Below are positions 34,975 to 43,360 of a stretch of DNA of 64,000 nucleotides, one piece after another; within the stretch, counting starts at the first letter, position 1; every line of letters begins with the position of its first letter. Below the pieces are notes generated by a model that saw only the letters and a program-made list of their open reading frames with translations, ran no database searches and had not been told where the DNA came from. The DNA comes from Caballeronia terrestris. Lineage in GTDB: Bacteria; Pseudomonadota; Gammaproteobacteria; Burkholderiales; Burkholderiaceae. The stretch lies in contig NZ_FCOL02000030.1 in NCBI RefSeq assembly GCF_001544515.1, positions 1 to 64,000 of the forward strand, read 5' to 3'. A program made the translations under genes and the position numbers.

Positions 34975-35658
34975 TCAAGTCACATCCTCCTCCCTGAATT
35001 CCCGCACCGTCTGCATCAGCCGAAGCCTGTCGCAAATCGCCTTGTACTCCAGCGCCGATACCCGCGACAAGACGATCTGCACCTCATCCAGTTCCGGCGT
35101 GTCCTCGCTCTGCTGCACGACGAACTGCTTCACGCGCACGCTGCCGGGTCCGAGCGCCTCGTGCAGCGCGTGAAAGCTGAGCGAGCCGCGCTCGACGAGC
35201 ATCGTGATCTGTCGCCGCTGCTTCACCGAAATGAAGCGCCGCTCCAGCGGTTTGATGCCCGCGAGGATGATCAGAATGATGATCGTCGCCGCGATCGATG
35301 CCGTGTACAGCCCGCCGCCCACCGCCAGCCCGATCGCGGCGACCGACCAGAGGCTCGCGGCCGTCGTCAGCCCGCGCACGATCTCGTTGCGCAGCAGGAT
35401 CGACCCGGCGCCCAGAAAGCCGATACCGGAGACGACCTGGGCCGCCATCCGCGAGGGATCGAGGGAGACGTGATCGCCGTGCAGTGCGTCGGCGAAACCG
35501 AACGCGGACACGATCATGATCAGCGCCGAGCCGACGCACACCAGCATGTGCGTGCGCAGCCCCGCCGCCCACGAAAGCCGCTCGCGCTCGAATCCGATCA
35601 GACTGCCGAGCGCCGCGGCCATCACGAGACGCGAGATGAGTTCCAGGTTGCCTAACAT
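34975..35658 (-). CDS. mgtC: MgtC/SapB-family membrane protein
   Basis: A 227-residue protein with 4-5 hydrophobic segments in its first ~140 residues and a soluble C-terminal ACT-like domain. The family signature is seen in GSLIGFERERLSWAAGLRTHMLVCVGSAL split around the conserved ERE...AGLRTH, and in VVSGIGFLGAGSIL. MgtC proteins help growth in low magnesium and in acid or host cells; biochemical action differs between species. The upstream region holds a large palindrome (listed separately). Confidence 0.88.
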   Translation of the reverse strand: MLGNLELISRLVMAAALGSLIGFERERLSWAAGLRTHMLVCVGSALIMIVSAFGFADALHGDHVSLDPSRMAAQVVSGIGFLGAGSILLRNEIVRGLTTAASLWSVAAIGLAVGGGLYTASIAATIIILIILAGIKPLERRFISVKQRRQITMLVERGSLSFHALHEALGPGSVRVKQFVVQQSEDTPELDEVQIVLSRVSALEYKAICDRLRLMQTVREFREEDVT

Positions 35659-35683
35659 GGATGTTTGCTCTCCTTTGTCGGCC

Positions 35684-35758
35684 AGAGTTGGCGCATAGGA
35701 CCAGAGTTGGCGCTTTAGCGCTTACTCTGGTCCTATGCGTCTTGCTCTGGTCCCATGC
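35684..35758. repeat. Long palindrome with flanking partial copies upstream of mgtC
   Basis: A near-perfect 15-bp stem, CGCATAGGACCAGAG (35692-35706) and CTCTGGTCCTATGCG (35725-35739), encloses an 18-base loop that itself contains GCGC-TTTA-GCGC. A direct partial copy (GCCAGAGTTGGCGC) lies just left and a third arm (CTCTGGTCCCATGC) just right. It begins 26 bp upstream of the mgtC start, so it could fold in the mgtC leader RNA. Confidence 0.8.
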
Positions 35759-35762
35759 AAGA

Positions 35763-35790
35763 TATCTGCTTCTGCCTATCTGCTTCTGCC
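35763..35790. repeat. 14-bp direct repeat, two copies
   Basis: TATCTGCTTCTGCC occurs twice head to tail, at 35763-35776 and 35777-35790, beside the mgtC-side palindrome and before the AGE-family gene. Confidence 0.85.
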
Positions 35791-35919
35791 CTGGTTCGAC
35801 GACACGCCGCAGACGCCGCCCAGGGTTTGCTATGCTTGGCCCCGGCGATGCGGGCCGCCCGCCGGACGCGTAACCCGCGCCGCCCACCCAAACGTCCACA
35901 CCACCAAAGAATTCGCCGT

Positions 35920-37017
35920 ATGCACGACCACAAACCGGATGCTTCGTCGGCCACAGCCAGCGCCGCGCTGCGCGATCACTATGCGAGCGTCGTCCTGCCG
36001 ATCTGGCGCGGCCCGGGCTTCAACGCGTCGCTCGGGCTCACGTGCGAAGCGGTATCGCCGGACGATCACGCGCCGCTCCCGCCCGCGCGCTACCGGGCGA
36101 TGGCCTGCGCGCGCCAGTTGTTCGTGTTCGCCCACGCGGGCGACCTGGCCCACGCACAAACGCTGTTCGCATCATTGCGGCACTATTTTCAGGACAAGCA
36201 AAACGGCGGTTGGTTCTACAGCGTCGATGCGAGCGGCGCACCGTTCGAGCGTCAGAAGGACCTCTACACGCATGCCTTCGTCATCTTCGCCTGCGCGGAA
36301 TACGCAAGCAAAAGCGCTTCCGCCGATGCCATCGACATCGTGAACGAGACATCGGCGCTCGTCGAGGCACGTTTCGCAGCCGAGGACGGCGGGCTGAACG
36401 CGGTGTTGCCGGAGGACTTCCGCGGTGTGCTGGAAACGCCGCTGCAGAACCCGCTGATGCATCTGACCGAAGCGTGGCTCGCCGCCCGCGAAGCGACCGG
36501 CGATGCCATCTACGACCGGCGGCTGGAGGCGCTTGCCCGCTACGTAGCGCGGACGTTCGTGCATCGGGCGAGCGGTTGCATCGCCGAATTGCCGGTCGGC
36601 GCACCGGGCAACCGGCTGGAGCCGGGCCATCAGTTCGAATGGTATTTTCTCGTGGAAGGCAGCCGCCACCCGGCTTTCGATGCCGCCGGCCTGCGCGAGC
36701 CGCTCGCGCGCGCATTCGATTTCGCTGAGCGGCACGGCGTGGATGCATCGACGGGCGGCGTCTTCGCCGCACTCGACGAAACTGGCCGCGTGATCGATCG
36801 GGCGCAGCGCATCTGGGCGCAGACCGAATACCTGCGCGCGCTCGCGACGCGTGGCAGCGACGCGTTGCCGTCGCAGATCGAGCGCTTCAGCAAGCGTTTC
36901 CTGCATGCGCGCGGGTGGATCGAGTGCCAATCGGCGGAAGGCGTCGTGACGCGCGCCGACATGCCGTCGACCACGCCTTATCACCTCGCGACGGCTTATG
37001 CCGCGCTGCCGGCCTGA
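35920..37017 (+). CDS. AGE-family sugar epimerase/isomerase
   Basis: A 365-residue (alpha/alpha)6-barrel enzyme of the N-acylglucosamine 2-epimerase / mannose isomerase family. Typical pieces are KDLYTHAFVIFACAEY, NPLMHLTEAWLAA, LEPGHQFEWYFLV and RIWAQTEYLRAL, which hold the catalytic histidines and substrate-binding aromatic residues. Members interconvert ManNAc/GlcNAc, or mannose/fructose and similar pairs; this one most resembles the mannose or cellobiose epimerase side, but the substrate is open. The start at 35920 excludes an unconserved 55-residue extension. A strong terminator follows. Confidence 0.82.
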   Translation: MHDHKPDASSATASAALRDHYASVVLPIWRGPGFNASLGLTCEAVSPDDHAPLPPARYRAMACARQLFVFAHAGDLAHAQTLFASLRHYFQDKQNGGWFYSVDASGAPFERQKDLYTHAFVIFACAEYASKSASADAIDIVNETSALVEARFAAEDGGLNAVLPEDFRGVLETPLQNPLMHLTEAWLAAREATGDAIYDRRLEALARYVARTFVHRASGCIAELPVGAPGNRLEPGHQFEWYFLVEGSRHPAFDAAGLREPLARAFDFAERHGVDASTGGVFAALDETGRVIDRAQRIWAQTEYLRALATRGSDALPSQIERFSKRFLHARGWIECQSAEGVVTRADMPSTTPYHLATAYAALPA

Positions 37018-37019
37018 CC

Positions 37020-37059
37020 AAAAAAAAAGCCGTTCCACCTTGGTGGAACGGCTTTTTTT
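37020..37059. terminator. Strong bidirectional terminator
   Basis: Stem AGCCGTTCCACC / GGTGGAACGGCT with a 2-base loop, flanked by eight A on the left and seven T on the right. It lies 3 bp after the AGE-family stop. Confidence 0.93.
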
Positions 37060-37107
37060 GCGCGGATCGCCGCTCGCAAGCAACTGAGTCAACTTGCTGG
37101 CCTCCTG

Positions 37108-37175
37108 CCGTAGTGAAGCCGTTTCGCCGAAGTGGAACAGCTCTTTTTTTGCGAATTCCAGCTCGAAAGCACCAT
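37108..37175. repeat. Degenerate duplicate of the preceding terminator
   Basis: The segment repeats the order AAGCCGTT, GTGGAAC, GCT, seven T, GCG, GCTCG, AAGC found at 37028-37082, with point changes and small indels. Its hairpin is weaker. It looks like a local duplication that has since decayed. Confidence 0.6.
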
Positions 37176-37534
37176 TGTCAGGGCTCGATGCGCTGGTGAT
37201 CGAGAGCGGATCATTTCTGGTTCGGGACATACCATCGTATGGCATCGTCTGCGTCGCACGCGCGGATGACAAAACGCTCGTTATGCTTCGTCAACGCGAG
37301 CGCGAGCCCATGTTCGAATACCTTCGGCGATCGAGTATTTGCTGGCATCGACCAGCATCACTAACGAAGCGTACTGCTGCGCTTACGGTACTATTCTTTC
37401 AATAGGAGCAATCGGTTCGCGGCGCAGCAGTTCTATTCCTGACTGCATGAGCCAGCCATCGTCGCCGGCTCCTTGTCGACTGATTCTTCTCACTGCGACA
37501 CAGCCAAACGGACGACACTACAGTGGGTGACTTC

Positions 37535-38581
37535 ATGAGAACACTGAGATTTGTCGTGGCATTTTCCACTCTGGCCTGGCTGTCAACTTCTTCGCATGCG
37601 GGGGCGCTTACGGCTTGTACTGAGCCGGCGAGCACGCCAATGGTCATTAATGCCATTACTGGCGGCAGCGGGCCGTCAGCCAATGCCAACCCGGGCACGC
37701 AATTGGGAAGTCCGTACAACTCGCCGCTAACTATCGGCAGCATAAGGGGAATTAGTTGCGCCGTGAACATGCATGAATGGGTTGTACCTGTGGGGACTTT
37801 AGTTAGCGGTGTGACGTTCAGTTCACCCTATGGCGCACTACCCGTCTATTCTACCGGCGTGCCCGGCATCGGAATCGCGATGGTCGCCGCGGATAACAAT
37901 CAAAGTTTCGGCTCAATTCCCCGCGTAACCTATTCGGTCGGCCCCGGCACTTATTTTATCGGCGTGAAAACCATAGTTTACGTGGTCTTGACGGCGCCGC
38001 TAAACGCCGGCAGCTATACCATACCGGCTCAAAACGTTGCACAGATATGCGCGTCAACAAGCGGCACAACGAACACAAAGGATAACTGCGCCTACCTGAG
38101 CATAGGAGCCGTCACAGTCACCAGCACCTATGCGTCTTGCACAATCCAGCCCGCAAGCGTAAACCAGACGGTCGCATTGCCCCGGGTTTTGGTGTCGAAT
38201 TTTTCCGGTGTTGGATCGAGGCCCTCGACGAGTGCGGCATTTCACATCGCAATCAACTGTCCGGCGAAGATTACGCTGAAGGCCACCATGACAGATGCAA
38301 ATAATCCGGGCAACACCGGTAGCACTTTGACGCTTACCCCCGGGTCAAGCGCATCCGGTGTAGGCATTCAGATTTATTACAACGGATCAGATACACCGCT
38401 GTCACTTGGCCCGGATTCGGCGGCCGCAGGAAATCGGAACCAGTTTCTCGTAGGTGGCGGTTCGAGCGCACCTGCGACCAACTTCACGCTTCCGTTCGAA
38501 GCAAAATATGTGCAGACAGGTTTATCAATCGTCCCAGGAAGCGTAGGATCTCTCGCGACCATCACATTCTCATACCAGTAG
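37535..38581 (+). CDS. Chaperone-usher fimbrial tip adhesin (two-domain)
   Basis: A 348-residue secreted protein: signal peptide of ~22 residues (to SSHA), an N-terminal ~170-residue domain likely to bind a receptor, and a C-terminal pilin domain with a disulfide pair (YASCTIQPAS and IAINCPAK) ending in the chaperone-recognised beta strand (SLATITFSYQ). This is the FimH-like architecture. The ATG at 37535 follows GGTGA. Codon use is less GC-rich than in neighbours (ATA, TTA, AGG and TTT occur), suggesting transfer or relaxed selection. The nearest pilus gene is a chaperone, cut off by IS remnants. Confidence 0.78.
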   Translation: MRTLRFVVAFSTLAWLSTSSHAGALTACTEPASTPMVINAITGGSGPSANANPGTQLGSPYNSPLTIGSIRGISCAVNMHEWVVPVGTLVSGVTFSSPYGALPVYSTGVPGIGIAMVAADNNQSFGSIPRVTYSVGPGTYFIGVKTIVYVVLTAPLNAGSYTIPAQNVAQICASTSGTTNTKDNCAYLSIGAVTVTSTYASCTIQPASVNQTVALPRVLVSNFSGVGSRPSTSAAFHIAINCPAKITLKATMTDANNPGNTGSTLTLTPGSSASGVGIQIYYNGSDTPLSLGPDSAAAGNRNQFLVGGGSSAPATNFTLPFEAKYVQTGLSIVPGSVGSLATITFSYQ

Positions 38582-38599
38582 CGATAGCGTTGTCACTGT

Positions 38600-38757
38600 A
38601 GAGTGGCCGCTTGTACCGCCGGGTCACGTTTGCATGGCCCCCTTTTCGTGCCGGCCGCCGTGAAGCGCGACTTCCATTTGCCCGCCGCCAGTTCCAGCGA
38701 CACTGCCAGCACCGGTACTTCACCACTGCCCGCGTATGCCTGATCGGTACGCGTGAT
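38600..38757 (-). pseudogene. IS110-type transposase remnant A (N-terminal)
   Basis: Minus-strand translation gives ITRTDQAYAGSGEVPVLAV then SLELAAGKWK, which I recall as the beginning of an IS110-family transposase subgroup. The expected start codon is ATC instead of ATG, with AGGAG correctly upstream. After KWK a one-base deletion shifts the frame; the +1 frame continues with VALHGGRHEKG. The rest of the element is missing. Confidence 0.55.
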
Positions 38758-38789
38758 GTTCTCCTGTGAGCATCCTCAGCACGCTGATT

Positions 38790-39252
38790 TCAGGCGTCGT
38801 TCAGATCGTCTTTGGCACTGACGCACGCACGAACCAACTCCCTAAATTCCTCGTCCTCTACGCTGGGCACGTACACCGCCGACAGGTCGCCGTCGCGTAG
38901 CAACCGCACGAGCTTCATGGCGTCGCGTCGGTCGTTCTTGACGCGCTCGCCGGGCTTTCGGGGAATCAACGACGGTGCGCACACCATGCTAAGTTGCCGG
39001 GTAAAGCCCATATTCACACGGCCCCGCTTCGTCGACGACGCACACGCATCGTGCTTTAGACTGCAGGCGCTTGCACAGGCGATCAGGATCCGCATCGGTC
39101 GTGCCGATCTTGCCGAGCAACTCCACTTCGCTAGTGCCGATCGCATAGGCGACCGTGATCGAGTCCTTGTGAACGTCCAGACCTACATACAGCGTGCTAT
39201 CGTGTTTGATGCTGGCTTCCGCGTAGGAAATTACCGGTGTGGCTCTGCCCAC
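38790..39252 (-). pseudogene. IS110-family transposase remnant B (frameshifted, truncated)
   Basis: The first frame (from 39252) has the DEDD-transposase start LYVGLDVHKDSITVAYA and VDEAGPCEYGLY, then stops at 38989. The next frame continues with VCAPSLIPRKPGERVKNDR and DAMKLVRLLRDGDLSAVYVP and stops at 38790. An intact transposase would be over 300 residues, so a frameshift and loss of the C-terminal half (the Ser-containing transposase_20 region) make it inactive. It lies between the adhesin and chaperone genes. Confidence 0.85.
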
Positions 39253-39393
39253 ACCGTGCGGTCCTGGCAGCGATGCCGACCCGCGTTTGATTCCTCACGG
39301 CAGGCCAGCCCCCGCCTTGCGCGAAGTCACAGTGACATGGGCCGCCCCGGTGTCACTGCTCTTGCCTATTCCGGGGGCCGTGGAGAACGGATC

Positions 39394-40140
39394 ATGTATG
39401 CCGGACGAGCTATTTGGGCTTCGATGCTCGCTGGGCTGCTGGGCTTGTGCAGCATCCTGCCAGCGCACGCGTCGGTGGTAATTGCCACGACGCGTGTCAT
39501 CTATCACGCACAGGAGCGGGAAACGACGGTTAAGCTGACCAACGAAGGCAAAGCGCCTGCGCTGACGCAGGTATGGCTGGACACGGGAGATCCCGCGGCG
39601 GCACCCGCTTCAATCAAAGTGCCGTTCACCGTGACGCCACCGGTCACCCGAATTGATGCAGGCAAAGGCCAGACATTGCGCATTCTCTATACCGGCGAGG
39701 CGTTACCGAAGGACAAAGAGTCGGTCTTCTGGCTGAATGTTCTCGAAATTCCGCCCAAGCCTCGGGCCGAACATGGCGACACGAGCAAGCTGCAACTGGC
39801 GTTTCGCTCACGCATCAAATTATTCTTTCGCCCCGCTGATCTAAAGGGCACTGCAGAGGAATCGCCGGCGCAGGTCAAGTGGCGCCTGGTGCAGAGCGGC
39901 ACGCAACCCAAAGTGGAAGCAATCAATCCGACCGCCTATCACGTGTCGTTTGCGCAATTTTCCGTCGCGGATGGTGGCAAATCCGCGACGTTTGACGACG
40001 GCGGCATGGTTGGACCTGGCGAAACCAAGCAGTTCGCACTCAAAGGCGAACTCAGTTCGGGCGCAGATCTCAAGGTGCGCTACCAGGCCATCAATGACTA
40101 TGGCGGTTCCATCGAAGGGGAAGTCAGCCTGGCTCCCTGA
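39394..40140 (+). CDS. Periplasmic pilus assembly chaperone (PapD/FimC-like), orphan copy
   Basis: A 248-residue two-domain Ig-fold chaperone with a ~24-residue signal peptide (to AHA). Domain 1 has VIYHAQERETTVKLTNEG and the subunit-binding strand QTLRILYTGEALPKDKESVFWLNV; domain 2 ends with VRYQAINDYGG. It donates a beta strand to pilin subunits in the periplasm. TGGAG lies before the ATG at 39394. It is a paralogue of the chaperone at 62587-63333, with no usher or major pilin nearby. An IS remnant lies directly upstream, so its expression may depend on a new promoter. Confidence 0.88.
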   Translation: MYAGRAIWASMLAGLLGLCSILPAHASVVIATTRVIYHAQERETTVKLTNEGKAPALTQVWLDTGDPAAAPASIKVPFTVTPPVTRIDAGKGQTLRILYTGEALPKDKESVFWLNVLEIPPKPRAEHGDTSKLQLAFRSRIKLFFRPADLKGTAEESPAQVKWRLVQSGTQPKVEAINPTAYHVSFAQFSVADGGKSATFDDGGMVGPGETKQFALKGELSSGADLKVRYQAINDYGGSIEGEVSLAP

Positions 40141-40209
40141 GTCCGGTGTCTGTCGTGCGCTGCTTGCCTGGGAACGAGTGCAAGGACATTAGTCTGGCAA
40201 GCGAACCGC

Positions 40210-41823
40210 TCACCCCGCCGCCAGTTCCCCCACGCGAAACGCCCCGCCGCGAGGCTCCCGCGCCTCATCCTGAAACACCACGTCGGAAATCTGAAACACC
40301 GACACCGCCGCCTTCAACTGCCGCGTCTGCTCGTGCAGCGACTGCGCCGCTGCCGCTGCTTCCTCGACGAGCGCCGCGTTCTGCTGCGTCATCTCGTCCA
40401 TCTGCGTCACGGCCTGGTTCACCTGCTCGATGCCCGTGCTCTGCTCGGCCGACGACGCGCTGATCTCCGCCATCATCTGCGTGACGCGCGAAATCGACGA
40501 CGACACCTCGCGCATCGTCTGCCCGGCGCGCTCGACGAGCGCGGAGCCGTCGCTGACCTGCGACACCGATTCGCTGATCAGTTCCTTGATTTCCTTCGCC
40601 GACTGCGCACTGCGTTGCGCGAGACCGCGCACTTCGCCCGCGACGACCGCGAAGCCGCGTCCCTGCGCGCCCGCGCGCGCCGCCTCGACGGCCGCGTTTA
40701 GCGCGAGGATGTTGGTCTGGAACGCAATGCCGTCGATCACCGAAATGATCTCGGCGATCTTGTCGGAACTCTGCGCGATGCTGCGCATCTTCTCGACGAC
40801 GTCGTCCACCACACCCGTGCCGCGCGAGGTCGCCGCGAGCGCGTCCCCCGCGAGCGCGTTCGCTTCGCGCGCGTGCTCGGCGTTCTGGCGCACCGTCGCG
40901 GTCAGCTCTTCCATGCTCGACGCGGTTTCTTCGAGCGATGCCGCCTGGTTCTCCGTGCGTGCCGACAAATCGGCGTTGCCGGTGGCGATTTCATCGGCGC
41001 CGAGATTGATCGAGTCCGAGGTTTCGCGCACCGTCGCGACCGTGCGCGCGACGCTCGCCTGCATCGCGGCGAGGCCGGCGTAGAGGCGTCCGATCTCGTT
41101 GCTGCCGCGATCGGCGATGCGCTCGTCGAGCTTGCCGCGCGCGATGCGTTCGAAATGGCGTCCCGCTTCCTCGAGCGGCGCGACGAGACCACGGCGCAGC
41201 GCGAGATGCACGAGCACGATACCCGCGACGAGCGCCACGAAGATACCCGCGCCGACGGTGCGGAACAGGACGAAGCGCTGATCGATCGATTCGATATAGG
41301 CGCGGCTTTCGGCATCGCCGAACTTCATGAAGTTCTGCTGTTCGGCGAGATATCGGTCCTGGAAGCCTTGCGTCGGCTGGTCGAGGAACGCCTGAATGTT
41401 GTTGCCGTCGAGGTACTGGACGAGTTCGCCGAGCGCCTTCGAATACGCCGCGTATTTTTCCTGAAGCGCGGCCGTGCGCGCCTGGTTTTCGTCGCCGGTG
41501 CGCGGCGCGTTGACGAACGCGCTGAACGACTTGTCGGCGGCCGCGAGCTGGTCGCGCGCATGCTGGACGATTTCGACCGGCTCCTCGCCACCGCGCACCA
41601 TGCGCGTGCCTGCGCGCGAGAGGTTGATGCGCGCGTCCATCAGATGCTGCGTGGTCTCGTTGACCGCGTTCACCTGCCTGAGCGCGATATTCGACAGATT
41701 CCCGACGTCGTCATGCGTGCGCGACAGCGACCAGAACCCCAACCCTTCGGTGACGACCTGAAACAGGCAAAACACCACCAGTACCGCGAGCAAGCCCGAT
41801 GCAACCTTGATATTTCTGAACAT
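40210..41823 (-). CDS. Methyl-accepting chemotaxis protein, four-helix-bundle sensor
   Basis: A 537-residue receptor of the Tar/Tsr type: membrane helix at ~8-28, a periplasmic four-helix-bundle region to ~185, a second helix at ~188-210, HAMP, and the signalling domain with FQTNILALNAAVEAARAGAQ. Methylation-helix Gln/Glu repeats are visible. It ends in GGAFRVGELAAG without a CheR/CheB-binding pentapeptide. ATG at 41823 is preferred over an in-frame GTG at 41832. The ligand is unknown; no chemotaxis operon is near. Confidence 0.9.
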   Translation of the reverse strand: MFRNIKVASGLLAVLVVFCLFQVVTEGLGFWSLSRTHDDVGNLSNIALRQVNAVNETTQHLMDARINLSRAGTRMVRGGEEPVEIVQHARDQLAAADKSFSAFVNAPRTGDENQARTAALQEKYAAYSKALGELVQYLDGNNIQAFLDQPTQGFQDRYLAEQQNFMKFGDAESRAYIESIDQRFVLFRTVGAGIFVALVAGIVLVHLALRRGLVAPLEEAGRHFERIARGKLDERIADRGSNEIGRLYAGLAAMQASVARTVATVRETSDSINLGADEIATGNADLSARTENQAASLEETASSMEELTATVRQNAEHAREANALAGDALAATSRGTGVVDDVVEKMRSIAQSSDKIAEIISVIDGIAFQTNILALNAAVEAARAGAQGRGFAVVAGEVRGLAQRSAQSAKEIKELISESVSQVSDGSALVERAGQTMREVSSSISRVTQMMAEISASSAEQSTGIEQVNQAVTQMDEMTQQNAALVEEAAAAAQSLHEQTRQLKAAVSVFQISDVVFQDEAREPRGGAFRVGELAAG

Positions 41824-41996
41824 CCCTGACACCCGAATCCATGAATTAGCCCTGTGCGAGCGGCGACACGCGGGTTAACGGCAATGGATCGGCGGCGCTT
41901 GAACGTGATTTACGCATTTTTTCCGATGCTGGCGCGCGGCGAACGGAAAACGTGAAACGAAGTTGCAAGAATTTCAGCGGCTTTTGGCGAACTTCC

Positions 41997-42025
41997 TTGC
42001 AGTGTGGACAAACGCTACCTACAGT
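41997..42025 (+). promoter_or_regulatory. Candidate promoter of the thioesterase gene
   Basis: TTGCAG (41997-42002) and TACAGT (42020-42025) are separated by 17 bp, 42 bp before the ATG. Each box is only a partial match to sigma-70 consensus. Confidence 0.4.
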
Positions 42026-42066
42026 CTTTGCAGGACGGCAGCGAACCCACCCAAAGGAGTGTCCGA

Positions 42067-42504
42067 ATGGCCGAGATCGTCGATATAGCCCGCGGTGCGC
42101 TGAACGCGCAACCGTTCAGCGCATTGCTTGGAACGAAACTGATGCAGGTCGATTCAGCGAGTCTGACGCTCTGTCTCACCATTCGCGACGATCTGAGGCA
42201 GCAACACGGTTTCGTGCACGGCGGCGTGGTGAGTTATCTCGTCGACAACGCGCTGACCTTCGCGGGAGCGTTGAGGCTCGGTCCGAAGGTGGTGACCGGC
42301 GAATACAAGATCAACTATCTGCGCCCGGCGGTATCGGGCACGCTGATGGCGCGGGCGCGCGTGATCCACGCGGGCATGACGCAGGCGACCTGCCAGTGCG
42401 ACGTCTACGTGACCGACGGCAACGCCGAACGGCTCGTCGCGGTCGCGCAGGGCACGATCAACCGCATCGTCGAAAGCGCCCCGGAACCGATGTTCAATGC
42501 GTAA
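42067..42504 (+). CDS. PaaI-family hotdog thioesterase
   Basis: A 145-residue single-domain hotdog thioesterase. The active-site stretch is HGFVHGGVVSYLVDNALTFA, with the conserved His-Gly-Gly turn, and the following GEYKINYLRPAVSG strand is typical of the PaaI/YbgC-like group. It hydrolyses an acyl-CoA thioester; the acyl group is unknown. AAAGGAG precedes the ATG. Confidence 0.82.
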   Translation: MAEIVDIARGALNAQPFSALLGTKLMQVDSASLTLCLTIRDDLRQQHGFVHGGVVSYLVDNALTFAGALRLGPKVVTGEYKINYLRPAVSGTLMARARVIHAGMTQATCQCDVYVTDGNAERLVAVAQGTINRIVESAPEPMFNA

Positions 42505-42561
42505 CGCGTTTTCTTGATGCGAAGCGCCTTCCCGTCCGTCCCGGCGCTTGACCAGTTCATA

Positions 42562-42589
42562 GACAAACCTCGCTGCGGCGAGGTTTGTC
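42562..42589. terminator. Intergenic terminator-like hairpin
   Basis: Perfect 12-bp stem GACAAACCTCGC (42562-42573) and GCGAGGTTTGTC (42578-42589) with a 4-base loop, between the convergent thioesterase and binding-protein genes. There is no long T tract, so efficiency is uncertain. Confidence 0.65.
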
Positions 42590-42601
42590 GTTTCGAGCGG
42601 G

Positions 42602-43360
42602 TCAATTCACCAGATGCTTGCGCATGAGCCTGTCGATCGTGCCGTCGTCGCGAAGCTGTTTTAGCGCGGCGTCGAGCATGTCGCGCGTTTTCGCATCGTT
42701 CTTTCTCACGCCGATGACAGCCCCGGCCGCCCGGATCGCCGGATCGTCGATGCGCGGGCCCGCCAGTTCGAAATTCGCGCCCTGCGGCTTGTCGAGAAAG
42801 CCGCTCTTCGCGGCAGCACCGAGCACGAGCGTCGCGTCGAGACGGCCGTTTGCGAGATCGGCGTACACGGCGTTCTGATCCGCGTATTCATCGACTGAAA
42901 CGCCGTTTTTTGCCCAGTTGGCCTTCGCGAAAGCCGCCTGCACCGAGCCCTGCAACACGCCCACGTGCCTGCCCGAAAGCGATTTCGCATCGGGCCGCAA
43001 GCCGCTGCCCTTCTTCGCGACGAGCCGGATGTCGGCGGGATAGAGCGGCGCCGTGAAGTCCATCACGGCGCGGCGCGCGTCGGTGGCGGCGAGCGCGGAG
43101 TTGATCGCGTCGAACTTGCGCGACTGGAGGCCCGCGACCATGCCGTCGAAGCTGTTCTCGACCCACACGCACTTCACCTTCGCGGCGGCGCAGAGCGCGT
43201 TGCCGATGTCGATGTCGAGGCCCGCGAGGCGGCCGTCGGGCAGTTTGTATTCGTAGGGCGGGTAGGCCGCGTCGGTGCCGAAGCGCAGATCGGCGGCGTG
43301 GGCGGTCGTGGCGATGGCGAAGGCTGCGAGTGCTGCCAGCGTCCCGTTAATTTTCAGCAT
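42602..43360 (-). CDS. Amino-acid-type ABC substrate-binding protein (orphan)
   Basis: A 252-residue periplasmic binding protein of the polar amino acid family. Signal peptide of ~22 residues (to AHAADLRFG); the family motif is FGTDAAYPPYEYKLPDGR and then GLDIDIGNALC. There is no permease or ATPase next to it, so it must use a partner from elsewhere or act as a sensor. Its ATG shares a base with the stop of the upstream amidohydrolase (TGATG), implying translational coupling. The ligand may be the product or substrate of that hydrolase. Confidence 0.85.
   Translation of the reverse strand: MLKINGTLAALAAFAIATTAHAADLRFGTDAAYPPYEYKLPDGRLAGLDIDIGNALCAAAKVKCVWVENSFDGMVAGLQSRKFDAINSALAATDARRAVMDFTAPLYPADIRLVAKKGSGLRPDAKSLSGRHVGVLQGSVQAAFAKANWAKNGVSVDEYADQNAVYADLANGRLDATLVLGAAAKSGFLDKPQGANFELAGPRIDDPAIRAAGAVIGVRKNDAKTRDMLDAALKQLRDDGTIDRLMRKHLVN

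Larger units (their letters stand above)
37018..37534. other. Intergenic region before the fimbrial adhesin
   Basis: About 515 bp. It starts with a strong terminator, then a degraded copy of that terminator (37108-37175), then ~350 bp with no coding signal I trust; base composition drifts to lower GC towards the adhesin gene. Confidence 0.55.

Noticed and set aside
35755..35919. 55-residue N-terminal extension of the AGE-family enzyme
   Set aside because: Arg/Pro/Cys-rich and unlike the family; it would also run through the 14-bp direct repeat. The start at 35920 gives the normal length.
38812..39393. Plus-strand in-frame upstream extension of the orphan chaperone (194 codons)
   Set aside because: It is the antisense of the IS110 remnant; the signal peptide and ribosome site place the real start at 39394.
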